In this document: positions 49,535 to 57,323 of the stretch, one piece after another
How positions within the stretch are numbered: position 1 is the stretch's first letter
Layout of the letters: each line of letters opens with the position of its first letter
Source: an uncultured Eubacteriales bacterium
Lineage (GTDB): Bacteria > Bacillota > Clostridia > Oscillospirales > Acutalibacteraceae
Reading direction: 5' to 3'
DNA length: 57,353 nt
Assembly: GCA_948968885.1 (NCBI GenBank)
Contig: CAREUR010000004.1
Location: 427-57,779 of the forward strand
Program-made: the position numbers and the translations under genes
The notes under the pieces: model-generated
Database searches by the model: none
Told to the model about the DNA's origin: nothing
The model's input: only the letters and a program-made list of their open reading frames with translations

Positions 49535-50694
49535 CTGCCACCACCACCTATGCTCAAAACCAGTACTGTCGAGATTATCAATATTGTCATGATGCACAAG
49601 ACCACCGCCATTAGCGTACTCACGACTTTGCCGATGTTCTTTAGCAACGTTGAGACATTTGGAAGCTCAAAGATGTCCCCCGCCACGACGCAGATGTTAA
49701 TCGCAAACGACCACGCAATGCACTCTACGACCGCCGGCAGAAAGATGAATCCCACCGCTATGATGAAAAACGCTCCGATTCCTGATTTTAAAATTTTGAC
49801 GCAGCCCTGCACTGTCAAAAATGCGTCCCCCAGCGCGCTGCCGACTATCGGAACAAAGCTGCTCAGCACAAACTTCATGGTCTTGCTGTTTACGCTGTCT
49901 GCCGCGGCCCCTATTATACTTTTTGTCGTCAGGATGCCCGAGAATATCGTCATGGTAAAGCCCAGCACCCATTTTGTGACCTTCGAAAACAGTCCGCACA
50001 GCCCAGAAAAGTTGAATCTTGGCGAAATGGCGCAAACTACGCTGACGGTTAAAAACATGTTCAGCAGCGGGACTAAAAAGTTGGCCGAGAGCTGCGTGAT
50101 GACGTTGCCCAGGGTTACCATCAAAGAGCTGAACGCGACCGATGAAATCGCTTGCCCCGAGGCCACCATAACTCCCACCATTATCGGTATGTAACAAAAT
50201 AGAAATCCCGCTCCGCCCTTTATTATTGCGGCAACTCGTCCAATGAATCCCACAATTGGCGTCACTATTATCATGCAGACGCACAGAGTGCTCACAACGC
50301 CCAGTGTTGCGGCCAAAGATTTTTCTCCTATGGAAATTTTGAGTGCGGTTAAAATCGCGTTTAAAAGCGTTACCGCTAATATCATGCTGATTGCCCTCAG
50401 CGGCGCCGGGAGGCTCTTTTTGGCTGTTGCTAAAATGTTCTCTATCACCGATTCTGGCTTTATATCTATGATTTTGTTAAAGTCCGCTCCGTTTACGCCC
50501 ATTCCCTCGAGCGATTTCTTGGCCTCCCCGGGCAGCTCTTCAAACAGTCTTTCCGCTCCGCTATTATCGTACTGCTCCTTGTAGACCTCCTGATTATAGG
50601 CACCATCTGCATTCTCCGCCTCTGCTGCCGCCGGAATGCCCTCTAGCACGCTCAAAAACAGCATAAACCCCCAAAATATCTTCTTTCCGTTCAC
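49531..50694 (-). CDS. spoIIIAE: Stage III sporulation protein AE
   Basis: A 387-residue polytopic membrane protein, the likely channel component of the SpoIIIA complex. A signal peptide (GFMLFLSVLEGIPAAAEAE) is followed by a soluble segment and seven or so membrane helices, including LRAISMILAVTLLNAILTAL, GFLFCYIPIMVGVMVASGQA and SSFVPIVGSALGDAFLTVQG, all family-typical. GTG 50694 (MNGKK) is preferred because GGGTGG is 5 nt upstream; a GTG at 50703 is also possible. It follows spoIIIAD. Confidence 0.92.
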   Translation of the reverse strand: MNGKKIFWGFMLFLSVLEGIPAAAEAENADGAYNQEVYKEQYDNSGAERLFEELPGEAKKSLEGMGVNGADFNKIIDIKPESVIENILATAKKSLPAPLRAISMILAVTLLNAILTALKISIGEKSLAATLGVVSTLCVCMIIVTPIVGFIGRVAAIIKGGAGFLFCYIPIMVGVMVASGQAISSVAFSSLMVTLGNVITQLSANFLVPLLNMFLTVSVVCAISPRFNFSGLCGLFSKVTKWVLGFTMTIFSGILTTKSIIGAAADSVNSKTMKFVLSSFVPIVGSALGDAFLTVQGCVKILKSGIGAFFIIAVGFIFLPAVVECIAWSFAINICVVAGDIFELPNVSTLLKNIGKVVSTLMAVVLCIMTILIISTVLVLSIGGGGS

Positions 50695-50695
50695 T

Positions 50696-51085
50696 TTAAC
50701 CACCCAAAAGACTCGTTACGATTTTTATGACTTGCTCAAACAACGGCAGCGTCATGCCAATTATCAGCACTTTGCTCGCCAGCTCTATTTTTGAGGCTAG
50801 GGCCGTTTCGCCGGCGTCGTTGCAAGAGTCCGCTGCGAACTGCGCCAAAAAGCACATACCAAGCGTCTTGAAGAGGATTTTGGCGTTATCGCTAGAAATT
50901 CCGCTAGTCGAAATCAGCTCGTTTATCTTCTGGATTGACGGCGTGAGCTTCGATAAAATCGTGCACAGTACGAAGACGCCCGCCATTACGCTCACGAAGA
51001 TGGAGTACTCTGGGTTGTATTTTTTTATCATCACCGATATGGCCGTGGCTATCAGCGATATCGCGATTAGGCCTGCTATGTTCAT
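50696..51085 (-). CDS. spoIIIAD: Stage III sporulation protein AD
   Basis: A 129-residue membrane protein with four helices, starting AGLIAISLIATAISVMIKKY. It has the ISSDNAKILFKTLGMCFLAQ motif and ends IIGMTLPLFEQVIKIVTSLL. Homologous in its first half to SpoIIIAC. It lies 3 nt after spoIIIAC. Confidence 0.93.
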   Translation of the reverse strand: MNIAGLIAISLIATAISVMIKKYNPEYSIFVSVMAGVFVLCTILSKLTPSIQKINELISTSGISSDNAKILFKTLGMCFLAQFAADSCNDAGETALASKIELASKVLIIGMTLPLFEQVIKIVTSLLGG

Positions 51086-51088
51086 CGG

Positions 51089-51286
51089 CTACAGCCCAAA
51101 AATCGACTTTATTGTGCGGAAAAGCACGTCTATTTCTTTTACCACCATCATCAGAACCACTATGAGCCCTGCTAGAGTCGTCATCATGGCTTGTTCCTCT
51201 CTGCCCGACCTGATCAGCACTTGGTTTAGCACCGCCACGATTATCCCTATTGCCGCTATTTTGAAAATTAAATCTATGTCCATCAT
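51089..51286 (-). CDS. spoIIIAC: Stage III sporulation protein AC
   Basis: A 65-residue protein with two membrane helices: LIFKIAAIGIIVAVLNQVLI and MMTTLAGLIVVLMMVVKEID. This is the full normal size. Two ATGs at the start (51286 and 51283) are both possible; GGAGG is 13 nt upstream. Confidence 0.93.
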   Translation of the reverse strand: MMDIDLIFKIAAIGIIVAVLNQVLIRSGREEQAMMTTLAGLIVVLMMVVKEIDVLFRTIKSIFGL

Positions 51287-51349
51287 TGCTTTTGCGCTTC
51301 CTCCGCTTCTAACTTTGTGGTTTTGCCGGTGTTTTTGTACTGTTATTTT

Positions 51350-51868
51350 CTATAATAGAATTATCGCGATGCTTATCCCTGCCGATGTGCCCAGCATTAA
51401 ATAGAGTTTGCTCTTTTTTTCTTTCTCCTCTTTTGCAACTTCTAGCACCGCCCCCATGAGCTTTTGGTTAAGCTCACACAGCGAGATTTGCCCTCTAACG
51501 TCCGTTGTACCAAGCTCCTTGCCAAATTTGCTTATCAGCTCTTTTTCTGATTTTCGCAATCCATAGGCGTCTGCCAAGCTCTCTGCCGCGTCTTGCCACG
51601 CTTTTACAAAACCCTCTTCTGACTTTAAATTTTCCTTCACCTGGCTCAAAAAGCCCGAAATCTCGCCCTTTGTGTCGCTATAACTATTTATGATTTCGCT
51701 CAAAACCCGCTGCGTATAGCGGATTTCTGTATTTATGTAGCTTATAAACTGCAGGTACTGCTGCAAAAATCTTACTCGCAGGCTGAGTTTACGCGATGTC
51801 GCATACCCCAGCGCTGTTGACGACGCTATTAACAAGAGCGAACCTATCAGTTTTATCAACGTTTGCAC
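51350..51868 (-). CDS. spoIIIAB: Stage III sporulation protein AB
   Basis: A 172-residue protein with an N-terminal membrane helix (LIGSLLLIASSTALGYATS), a long helical body (RVRFLQQYLQFISYINTEIR, LREKELISKFGKELG-like segment with GTTDVRGQISLC) and a C-terminal membrane helix (LYLMLGTSAGISIAIILL). The start lies inside the end of spoIIIAA (overlap up to 80 nt); GTG 51868 or TTG 51859 could serve. Confidence 0.9.
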   Translation of the reverse strand: MQTLIKLIGSLLLIASSTALGYATSRKLSLRVRFLQQYLQFISYINTEIRYTQRVLSEIINSYSDTKGEISGFLSQVKENLKSEEGFVKAWQDAAESLADAYGLRKSEKELISKFGKELGTTDVRGQISLCELNQKLMGAVLEVAKEEKEKKSKLYLMLGTSAGISIAIILL

Positions 51869-52778
51869 CCACTTTGTATATCTGCGATATGACTCCTGGC
51901 TTGGTTCGGCCCCACATCATGGCCAGAACATCGAACGCTTCGGTATTCAGGATGTCCATGCAGTGCTTCCTCCTAGAAAAATCATCAATGCTGCCCGCGT
52001 GCATACTGACTATCAGCTTAACTCCGGCGTGCACAGCTTGTCTTATTGCCTGGATGTCCCTTTCTGTGCCTATTTCGTCGCAGACTATAACATTCGGCGA
52101 GAGCGTCCGGATGGCTTGCGTTAGACCTTCGGCCTTGGGGTAGCCGTTTAAAATATCGCAGAACCCCAGGTCGTTTTGCGCAAGGCCCGCATATGTGCCC
52201 GAAAACTCGTTGCGCTCGTCTATTACACTGACTTTTTCTCCTAGCAGCGAGAGTTTTCTTGCAAGCTCTCTTAGAATGGTCGTTTTGCCGCTCGCCGGGA
52301 TGCCCGCTAGGATTATCCCGTTAAATTTATTGTTTATGCTCGACAACAGCTCGTCTGCAGAATTCCTCATCTGCCGCGCGATTCGCACGCTCAGGGTCGA
52401 GATATCCCGCACATTCACGATCTTCTCGCCCTCCATTACCGCCGTGCCGCACAACCCCACTCTATGTCCACCTTTTAGCGTCAAAAAGCCGTTTTTTATC
52501 TCGTTTGTGTAGCTATAAACCGAGTCCTTGCACATCGTCTTTAGGCTCTCTTCTAACTCCCTTTGCGACGCTATTTTTAGCGGTAGATTTAAATTTCGCG
52601 TTAATTTGCCGTCTTTTCGCAAAAATAAGTAGTCGTTGGTACACATAAAAATCACTGGCTTTTCCGTTCTTATGCAGATTTCCCTCACATTTTTTTGAAT
52701 CTCTTCCGGTACCTCTTTCAAAATCATGTACAAGCTGCCGCTCAGCGCCTTTATCGCTTGATTATATTTCTCATCCAT
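51789..52778 (-). CDS. spoIIIAA: Stage III sporulation protein AA (ATPase)
   Basis: A 329-residue AAA+/secretion-type ATPase thought to power the SpoIIIA channel. The Walker A is GIILAGIPASGKTTILRELA, Walker B VIVCDEIGTERDIQAI, and VIDERNEFSGTYAG and LIVSMHAGSIDDFSRRKHC are further motifs. The N-terminal 120 residues carry VREICIRTEKPVIF. AAGGAGG precedes ATG 52778. It heads a complete eight-gene operon, expected to be under sigma-E in the mother cell; only a weak CATATTAT -10 is visible. Confidence 0.95.
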   Translation of the reverse strand: MDEKYNQAIKALSGSLYMILKEVPEEIQKNVREICIRTEKPVIFMCTNDYLFLRKDGKLTRNLNLPLKIASQRELEESLKTMCKDSVYSYTNEIKNGFLTLKGGHRVGLCGTAVMEGEKIVNVRDISTLSVRIARQMRNSADELLSSINNKFNGIILAGIPASGKTTILRELARKLSLLGEKVSVIDERNEFSGTYAGLAQNDLGFCDILNGYPKAEGLTQAIRTLSPNVIVCDEIGTERDIQAIRQAVHAGVKLIVSMHAGSIDDFSRRKHCMDILNTEAFDVLAMMWGRTKPGVISQIYKVGANVDKTDRFALVNSVVNSAGVCDIA

Positions 52779-52860
52779 GGCTTTGTCCTCCTTGCTTTTA
52801 TAATATGGACAACGCCCCCCGTTTAGAACTCCAAACCAATTTTTATTGCGGTTTTAGAAA

Positions 52861-52895
52861 TAAAAAAATAAGGCCAGCACCTATAAATGCTAGCC
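52861..52895 (-). terminator. Terminator of acpP
   Basis: Minus-strand stem GGCTAGCA / TGCTGGCC with loop TTTATAGG, followed by TTATTTTTTTA. Confidence 0.82.
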
Positions 52896-52940
52896 CTTTG
52901 CCTGTTTTGCGATTAAAGTTAATCCCTATGGCTCAACTAC

Positions 52941-53171
52941 CTATTGTTTGTTCGCCTTTATATAATTTACCAGTTCGCCCACGGTTCGTATGTTTTCTAT
53001 TTCTTCGTCGGGGACTTCGATTTCGAACTCATCCTCTATCGACATCAAAATGTCCACCACGTCCAAAGAGTCCGCACCCAAATCCTCGGCAATGTTCGTG
53101 TTAAGCGTTATGCTATCTTCGTCCACCGAAAACTGCTCGCTCAAAATTTTTTTTACTTTCTCCAAAACCAT
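52941..53171 (-). CDS. acpP: Acyl carrier protein
   Basis: A 76-residue acidic four-helix protein carrying fatty acyl chains on a phosphopantetheine attached to Ser in EDLGADSLDVVDILMSIEDE. The N-terminus is VLEKVKKILSEQFSVDED and VPDEEIENIRTVGELVNYI completes it. GGAG 8 nt upstream selects the second ATG (53171) rather than the one at 53177. It stands alone here, without fab genes beside it. Confidence 0.96.
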   Translation of the reverse strand: MVLEKVKKILSEQFSVDEDSITLNTNIAEDLGADSLDVVDILMSIEDEFEIEVPDEEIENIRTVGELVNYIKANKQ

Positions 53172-53347
53172 GACCATTTCTCCTCGTTAAATTTTTTAGA
53201 ATCATAATAACTTATGTTTTGCTCCTTGGATTTGCCATTAATTTCCAGGGGCTGATTGACAAAATATTTTTTATGCGATATCCTCTAAAATAACATTTTT
53301 GAATGTCTGCGCGCCCCCATTACCAATGGTATTCGGAATTATTTGGT

Positions 53348-53376
53348 TTGTCAATAATTAAACTAAAATTTATAAT
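53348..53376 (+). promoter_or_regulatory. Promoter of aroE-aroK, overlapping a minus-strand -35
   Basis: TTGTCA, 17 nt, TATAAT on plus. The same stretch read on minus gives TTGACA, followed after 17 nt by TACCAT, a possible acpP promoter back-to-back with it. Confidence 0.7.
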
Positions 53377-53406
53377 ATTTTTTTGGTACATCGAGGTAAA
53401 CTTAGT

Positions 53407-54243
53407 ATGAATCAGCATTTTGCCCTTTTGGGGCACCCTATTTCGCACTCTATTTCACCTTTTATCCATCGCCGACTGTTTGAGATCGCCAAGATTCCGG
53501 CCGAGTACGTGCTTTTAGACGTTTGCAAGCCCGATTTTTTGAGCGTTATCCCAACTCTGAGCAAGCTAAATGGCTACAATATAACGATTCCCTATAAACA
53601 GGCGATTATCACGTTTGTTAGCCAACTTTGCGGCCAGGCCAAGATTTATTCGTGCATAAATACCGTCAAGAACAGTGGTGGCGCTTCTTTTGGCTACAAC
53701 ACCGATGCCCCCGGCTTTTTGCAGGCCCTGAAGTTTGAGAATCTGCCTCTTGCCGGCAATGTTACCATTTTGGGCTGTGGCGGAATCGCGCGGATTTTTT
53801 GCTTTGAGGCCGTTTTTAGCGGTTGCAATGTGACTTTGGCCGTGCGTGCACAGAGTCTTGACCGCACTAAAGCCCTTGCCAACAAGGTCGCACGAGCTAC
53901 TGGCAGCTCGGTGGCGGTTACTCTTATCGATGCTTTGCCTAAGAATGCTGGCATCTTGATAAATGCGACGCCCGTTGGGATGTTCCCAAATGTTGACGAA
54001 TCTCCCATTGCGGACGAGGCTCTGGCGCACTGCCGAGCCGTTTTTGACGCCGTTTATAATCCTCACGAGACTTTGCTGATTAAAAAGGCCAAAAGTAACA
54101 GTTTGCCGGCTGTTTCGGGCTTGTCCATGCTGATTTTTCAGGCTGTTTTTGCTCACAAAATTTGGAACGACGTCGACTTTTCTGACGGCGATATCGCTCA
54201 GCTGATTGCGGATTCTAGCGAATTTTTAAAGAGGTTTGGTTGA
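53407..54243 (+). CDS. aroE: Shikimate dehydrogenase
   Basis: A 278-residue NADP-dependent enzyme reducing 3-dehydroshikimate to shikimate in aromatic amino acid synthesis. FALLGHPISHSISPFIHRRL holds the substrate-binding Ser residues. LNGYNITIPYKQAI carries the catalytic Lys, FGYNTDAPGFLQAL the Asp, VTILGCGGIARIFCFEAVF the nucleotide loop, and LINATPVGMFPN and AVSGLSMLIFQ the later blocks. ATG 53407 with GAGGT upstream. Its partner aroK follows 6 nt later. Confidence 0.95.
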   Translation: MNQHFALLGHPISHSISPFIHRRLFEIAKIPAEYVLLDVCKPDFLSVIPTLSKLNGYNITIPYKQAIITFVSQLCGQAKIYSCINTVKNSGGASFGYNTDAPGFLQALKFENLPLAGNVTILGCGGIARIFCFEAVFSGCNVTLAVRAQSLDRTKALANKVARATGSSVAVTLIDALPKNAGILINATPVGMFPNVDESPIADEALAHCRAVFDAVYNPHETLLIKKAKSNSLPAVSGLSMLIFQAVFAHKIWNDVDFSDGDIAQLIADSSEFLKRFG

Positions 54244-54249
54244 ATTTTT

Positions 54250-54783
54250 ATGGATACTAAAAAAAACGCGAATTTCCATTTTAATGTGGTCCTGTGCGGC
54301 TTTATGGGCTGCGGCAAAACTACCGTCGGGCGTCAGCTCGCCTTGCAGACGGGGCTTCGGCTCATTGATATCGACAGCTGCATTGAGACCGCGGTTGGCC
54401 TTAGCGTTCACCAGATATTCGCGACCTACGGCGAGGCACACTTTAGGGCACTCGAAAAAAGCTGCATTAAAAAGGCAGCTGCGCAAGCTCCAGTTATAAT
54501 TTCCCCCGGCGGTGGCGCCATCTTGGACGTCGAAAATATCGTTAACTTTAAAAAAAGCGGAAAAATATTTTTTCTGGACGCCCCAATAGACGCGATAATT
54601 GCTCGTCTAGGCACAAATAATGCCGCCGCAAGGCCTTTGGTCACTGGCAAAAATTCTATTTATGAGCTGTTTTTTTCGCGAAAAGAAAAATATCTGCAAG
54701 CTGCGGACTTTATAATCGGCGCCAATAAGAGCGGTTCCGCTATTTGTGACGAAATTCTTGAAGTTGCAAAGAACAAAGCTTAA
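54250..54783 (+). CDS. aroK: Shikimate kinase
   Basis: A 177-residue P-loop kinase making shikimate 3-phosphate, the next step after AroE. The P-loop is LCGFMGCGKTTVGRQLAL, IDIDSCIETAVGLSVHQIF has the shikimate-binding Asp, FRALEKSCI the Arg, VIISPGGGAILD the GGG segment, and NNAAARPLV the LID Arg. Start ATG 54250, coupled to aroE. The N-terminal extension of about 12 residues (MDTKKNANFHF) is slightly longer than usual. Confidence 0.94.
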   Translation: MDTKKNANFHFNVVLCGFMGCGKTTVGRQLALQTGLRLIDIDSCIETAVGLSVHQIFATYGEAHFRALEKSCIKKAAAQAPVIISPGGGAILDVENIVNFKKSGKIFFLDAPIDAIIARLGTNNAAARPLVTGKNSIYELFFSRKEKYLQAADFIIGANKSGSAICDEILEVAKNKA

Positions 54784-54786
54784 CAA

Positions 54787-54832
54787 AAAAATTAGCGATA
54801 ACCCATATAATCGGCGTCATCGCTAATTTTAA
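54787..54832 (+). terminator. Terminator after aroK
   Basis: Stem AAAATTAGCGAT / ATCGCTAATTTT with a 19-nt loop; the T-run is part of the stem. Also suitable for the convergent metallopeptidase transcript. Confidence 0.78.
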
Positions 54833-54904
54833 GCTAAACATTAAATTTAATTTTTAACTCTTGCGCTCTATTTCAAGCGGATCTTAGGTCCTTCAGACCC
54901 GCCA

Positions 54905-55786
54905 TTAATAAAGACTATACAAGTCCAGGAGCGAATTTGAGCACAGGAACAGAACTCTTTCGTTTCTCGTCATTTTTTTTACCGGTTCCTGCTTCGACCA
55001 TTTTTCCACATTGTTTGCCACTTTTATTATCACTTTTTTCATGATTTCTGCGGCTTTGTCCGATAATTTCGAAGTATACACCGGGAATCGGCCGATCTCC
55101 TGCTTTTCTGGGTACAGGTCTATCCCCATTCCGGCCAGAAACCACTTGGCTTTGAACTCCCCTACTGCGCACATTATTCCCGTAAAATCTGCAATCAGCT
55201 CGTCGTGCAGGTTGTTCTGCGAGGAGCCCAAAAATCTTTTAGTAAAATAATGTGTGCACTCGTGTTCTCTTCTTATTATCACCGAGTACTCCCGCCACTT
55301 CGCCTCTTCTAAACCTAACTTTTCTGCCGGAATATTGCTATATGGCTTGTTGGAGAGAATTATGAACTTGTTATTCTTGCCATATGCAAAGCTGGCCCCC
55401 GTCTTCTCTATGTTCGGCGCCGGCATGCCTTTGTATATCAGCTTTTTCACTATCTCGTAGAAGTCCTCTTCGTCCTTGGCGTAAATCACTGGAATATTGC
55501 CCGCTATCGAGTTGTATATCTCCATGCTCACGCTCCGTGGCGACCTCAATTTTACATCTTCTGCACCGTGTGGAATTCGCTCATTCATGACTTCGTTTAT
55601 GTTTCCATCGTGCACCTCGGATATTATGTTCCTCCAAGTGGCCACAAATGGCTCGTCTTCTATTTCGCTCGGTGTGTAGTCCTTTACGTTGAATTTATTC
55701 TCACAATACGCCAAAACTTCTTCGCAGGTTGCGTCATCCGCACCCAACTTTTTTAGCTCGGCTTTGTAATTTTCTAGATTTTTCAC
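54905..55786 (-). CDS. HExxH zinc metallopeptidase-like protein in peptide operon
   Basis: A 293-residue cytosolic protein (no signal peptide or membrane helix). The motif VIIRREHECTHYFTKRFLG gives HExxH (HECTH), and LHDELIADFTGIMCAVGEF 10-15 residues later supplies an Asp/Glu-rich helix (DELIAD) that could provide a third zinc ligand, a gluzincin-like pattern. The N-terminal half is helical (YKAELKKLGADDATCEEVLA) and matches nothing I know. GTG 55786 with GAGGTG 10 nt upstream. It is the last gene of an operon of five small leader peptides, 16 nt after the last, so it may process or degrade them. Not assigned to a named family. Confidence 0.65.
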   Translation of the reverse strand: MKNLENYKAELKKLGADDATCEEVLAYCENKFNVKDYTPSEIEDEPFVATWRNIISEVHDGNINEVMNERIPHGAEDVKLRSPRSVSMEIYNSIAGNIPVIYAKDEEDFYEIVKKLIYKGMPAPNIEKTGASFAYGKNNKFIILSNKPYSNIPAEKLGLEEAKWREYSVIIRREHECTHYFTKRFLGSSQNNLHDELIADFTGIMCAVGEFKAKWFLAGMGIDLYPEKQEIGRFPVYTSKLSDKAAEIMKKVIIKVANNVEKWSKQEPVKKMTRNERVLFLCSNSLLDLYSLY

Positions 55787-55802
55787 CGCTGTTCACCTCT
55801 TC

Positions 55803-56024
55803 TTATTTTTTCTTTAAATAGTCTAGCTTCCCAGAGCTATCGAGTTTGTTAATAAAGTCTATTATCTGCTCATAAGTCACGTTTTCATTGCCTATTACAT
55901 TACCGTCTCCTAAATAGTCCCTAATTATTTGGGTTTTATCTGTTGTTGTTTTTCCTCCAGAGACTTCATTTAAATTTTCCTCTTTTAAAGCTTGCTCTTC
56001 TTTAGTTTTCTTCTTTTCTTTCAT
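55803..56024 (-). CDS. Double-glycine leader peptide precursor 5 (short leader)
   Basis: A 73-residue peptide: MKEKKKTKEEQALKEENLNE, then VSGG, then a core of about 50 residues (KTTTDKTQIIRDYLGDGNVI, NVTYEQIIDFINKLDSSGKL, DYLKKK). The leader is only 24 residues and lacks the Nif11 helix pair seen in its neighbours, but ends in the same VSGG. No cysteine. The C-terminal half looks helical. GGGAG before ATG 56024. Confidence 0.65.
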   Translation of the reverse strand: MKEKKKTKEEQALKEENLNEVSGGKTTTDKTQIIRDYLGDGNVIGNENVTYEQIIDFINKLDSSGKLDYLKKK

Positions 56025-56042
56025 AAATTTCACTCCCAATTT

Positions 56043-56369
56043 TTATCCTTTTCCGTATATCCCTCTTTTGTGTAGCTCATCCACCATCATTTGGGCGTAC
56101 TTTTGGGCTTCTTCTTTGCTAGAAGCTGAAAATGCAAAATTATTGTCCCCTATTAGTCTATGATAGATGGTGTCTCCTCCGCCGGCTGCCGCTTCCAAGA
56201 GTTCGTCACTGAGCTCTACATCCTCTAATATGTCATCTAGTTCTATTTTGCAGCCACATTCCTTGGCTATATCTACAACTTCATCCAAATTTGAGGCCCC
56301 TGCAATTTTCTCTCTAAAAGACTCGTCTTCTTCTAATTTTTCTTTAAAATCAATTATATTATCCTTCAC
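56043..56369 (-). CDS. Nif11-type double-glycine precursor peptide 4
   Basis: A 108-residue peptide. The leader (about 67 residues) has a Nif11-like pattern: IIDFKEKLEEDESFREKIAG, NLDEVVDIAKECGCKIELDD, and ends ELSDELLEAAAGGG. The core reads DTIYHRLIGDNNFAFSASSK and continues EEAQKYAQMMVDELHKRGIY, ending GKG. The two cysteines lie in the leader. The core is longer and more helical than the others. GTG start with AGAAGGGGG about 10 nt upstream. Confidence 0.75.
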   Translation of the reverse strand: MKDNIIDFKEKLEEDESFREKIAGASNLDEVVDIAKECGCKIELDDILEDVELSDELLEAAAGGGDTIYHRLIGDNNFAFSASSKEEAQKYAQMMVDELHKRGIYGKG

Positions 56370-56458
56370 TCTACAAATCCCCCTTCTCTCTTTAACGTAA
56401 CCTTCTTCCTTTTTCTCCTCTTAATAAAATTACTAAGTTTTCTTCCACGACATACTAT

Positions 56459-56752
56459 TTATCCTTGTCTTGCATCAAGAAACGTATTGCCCTTCCTTTG
56501 CTCCGCTGGGGTTCCACTATTATTAGTCGTTGTCTTATTTTCTGTTATATATTCAACTTTGTCGTTTTTTCCTCCTGCAACCATAGATAAAGCGTCATCA
56601 TCTAGCTCTTCTGACAAAATGTCCTCTAAGGTTACGTCATAACCTAATTCTCGCGCAAAATCTACAAACTCTTCTTTCGAACTTATATTTTTAAGATCCT
56701 CTTCAAATTCTCCATTTTTAAATCTTTCTTTGAATTCTTCTTTACTCTTCAT
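56459..56752 (-). CDS. Nif11-type double-glycine precursor peptide 3
   Basis: A 97-residue peptide. The leader has MKSKEEFKERFKNGEFEEDL, SSKEEFVDFARELGYDVTLE and ends DDDALSMVAGG. The core has 36 residues: KNDKVEYITENKTTTNNSGT, then PAEQRKGNTFLDARQG. No cysteine. GGAGGTG before ATG 56752; an earlier in-frame start overlaps gene 2 and has no site. Confidence 0.72.
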   Translation of the reverse strand: MKSKEEFKERFKNGEFEEDLKNISSKEEFVDFARELGYDVTLEDILSEELDDDALSMVAGGKNDKVEYITENKTTTNNSGTPAEQRKGNTFLDARQG

Positions 56753-56785
56753 TCTCTTCACCTCCAAATATATCCTGAAATTCAA

Positions 56786-57046
56786 TTAAATTCTAATATA
56801 TAAATTGCCATCTCCAATAATCTCCACAGTCGTACTTGATATATATCTTGTGGTAGTTCCGCCGCCCGACACATTTTCTAAAGCAGCGTCTGCCAAACTC
56901 TCATAGTAAACGTCGTCTTCTGTAATGTCATAGTCCAATTCTCTTGCTATTCTTATAACATCCGCGGTTGATTTTACGTCTTTAAATTTTTCTTTAAAGG
57001 CGTTATCCTTTTCTAGCCTTTCTTTAAATTCTTCTCTGCTTTTCAT
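56786..57046 (-). CDS. Nif11-type double-glycine precursor peptide 2
   Basis: An 86-residue peptide. The leader has MKSREEFKERLEKDNAFKEK, STADVIRIARELDYDITEDD and ends ADAALENVSGGG, a near copy of the leader of gene 3. The core has about 24 residues: TTTRYISSTTVEIIGDGNLY, then IRI; short, beta-prone, without cysteine. GGAGGG before the ATG. Confidence 0.75.
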   Translation of the reverse strand: MKSREEFKERLEKDNAFKEKFKDVKSTADVIRIARELDYDITEDDVYYESLADAALENVSGGGTTTRYISSTTVEIIGDGNLYIRI

Positions 57047-57070
57047 TTTTCTTCCCTCCTACTTTTAATA

Positions 57071-57310
57071 CTAATATGGCAGCACACACAATATTTCGCC
57101 TGTGTTTTTGTCCCTTACCACAACGCTGTAGTTTGCATATGTTTCAGTCGTATATGTTGCTCCTCCAGAAACGTTCTCTAGCGAATTTTCGTCCAATTCG
57201 GCACTCATATTCTTTCTTACTTCTATGTCTAACCCATATTCATTGGCTATGCGCCGTGCCTCTTCTGGGGTTTTAGCCTTCTCTAGTCTTTCTTTTGCTG
57301 TCTCTTGCAT
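57071..57310 (-). CDS. Nif11-type double-glycine precursor peptide 1
   Basis: A 79-residue peptide. The leader has a shortened Nif11 helix pair (KERLEKAKTPEEARRIANEY, GLDIEVRKNMSAELDENSLE) ending NVSGG. The core has 29 residues: ATYTTETYANYSVVVRDKNT, then GEILCVLPY, with one Cys. Strong AAAAGGAGG 6 nt before the ATG. First complete gene of the operon in this window. Confidence 0.75.
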   Translation of the reverse strand: MQETAKERLEKAKTPEEARRIANEYGLDIEVRKNMSAELDENSLENVSGGATYTTETYANYSVVVRDKNTGEILCVLPY

Positions 57311-57323
57311 AAAAAACCTCCTT

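Noticed and set aside
55803..57310. Class II lanthipeptide precursors
   Set aside because: Cores are almost without Cys and no LanM or LanC gene is visible in the window.
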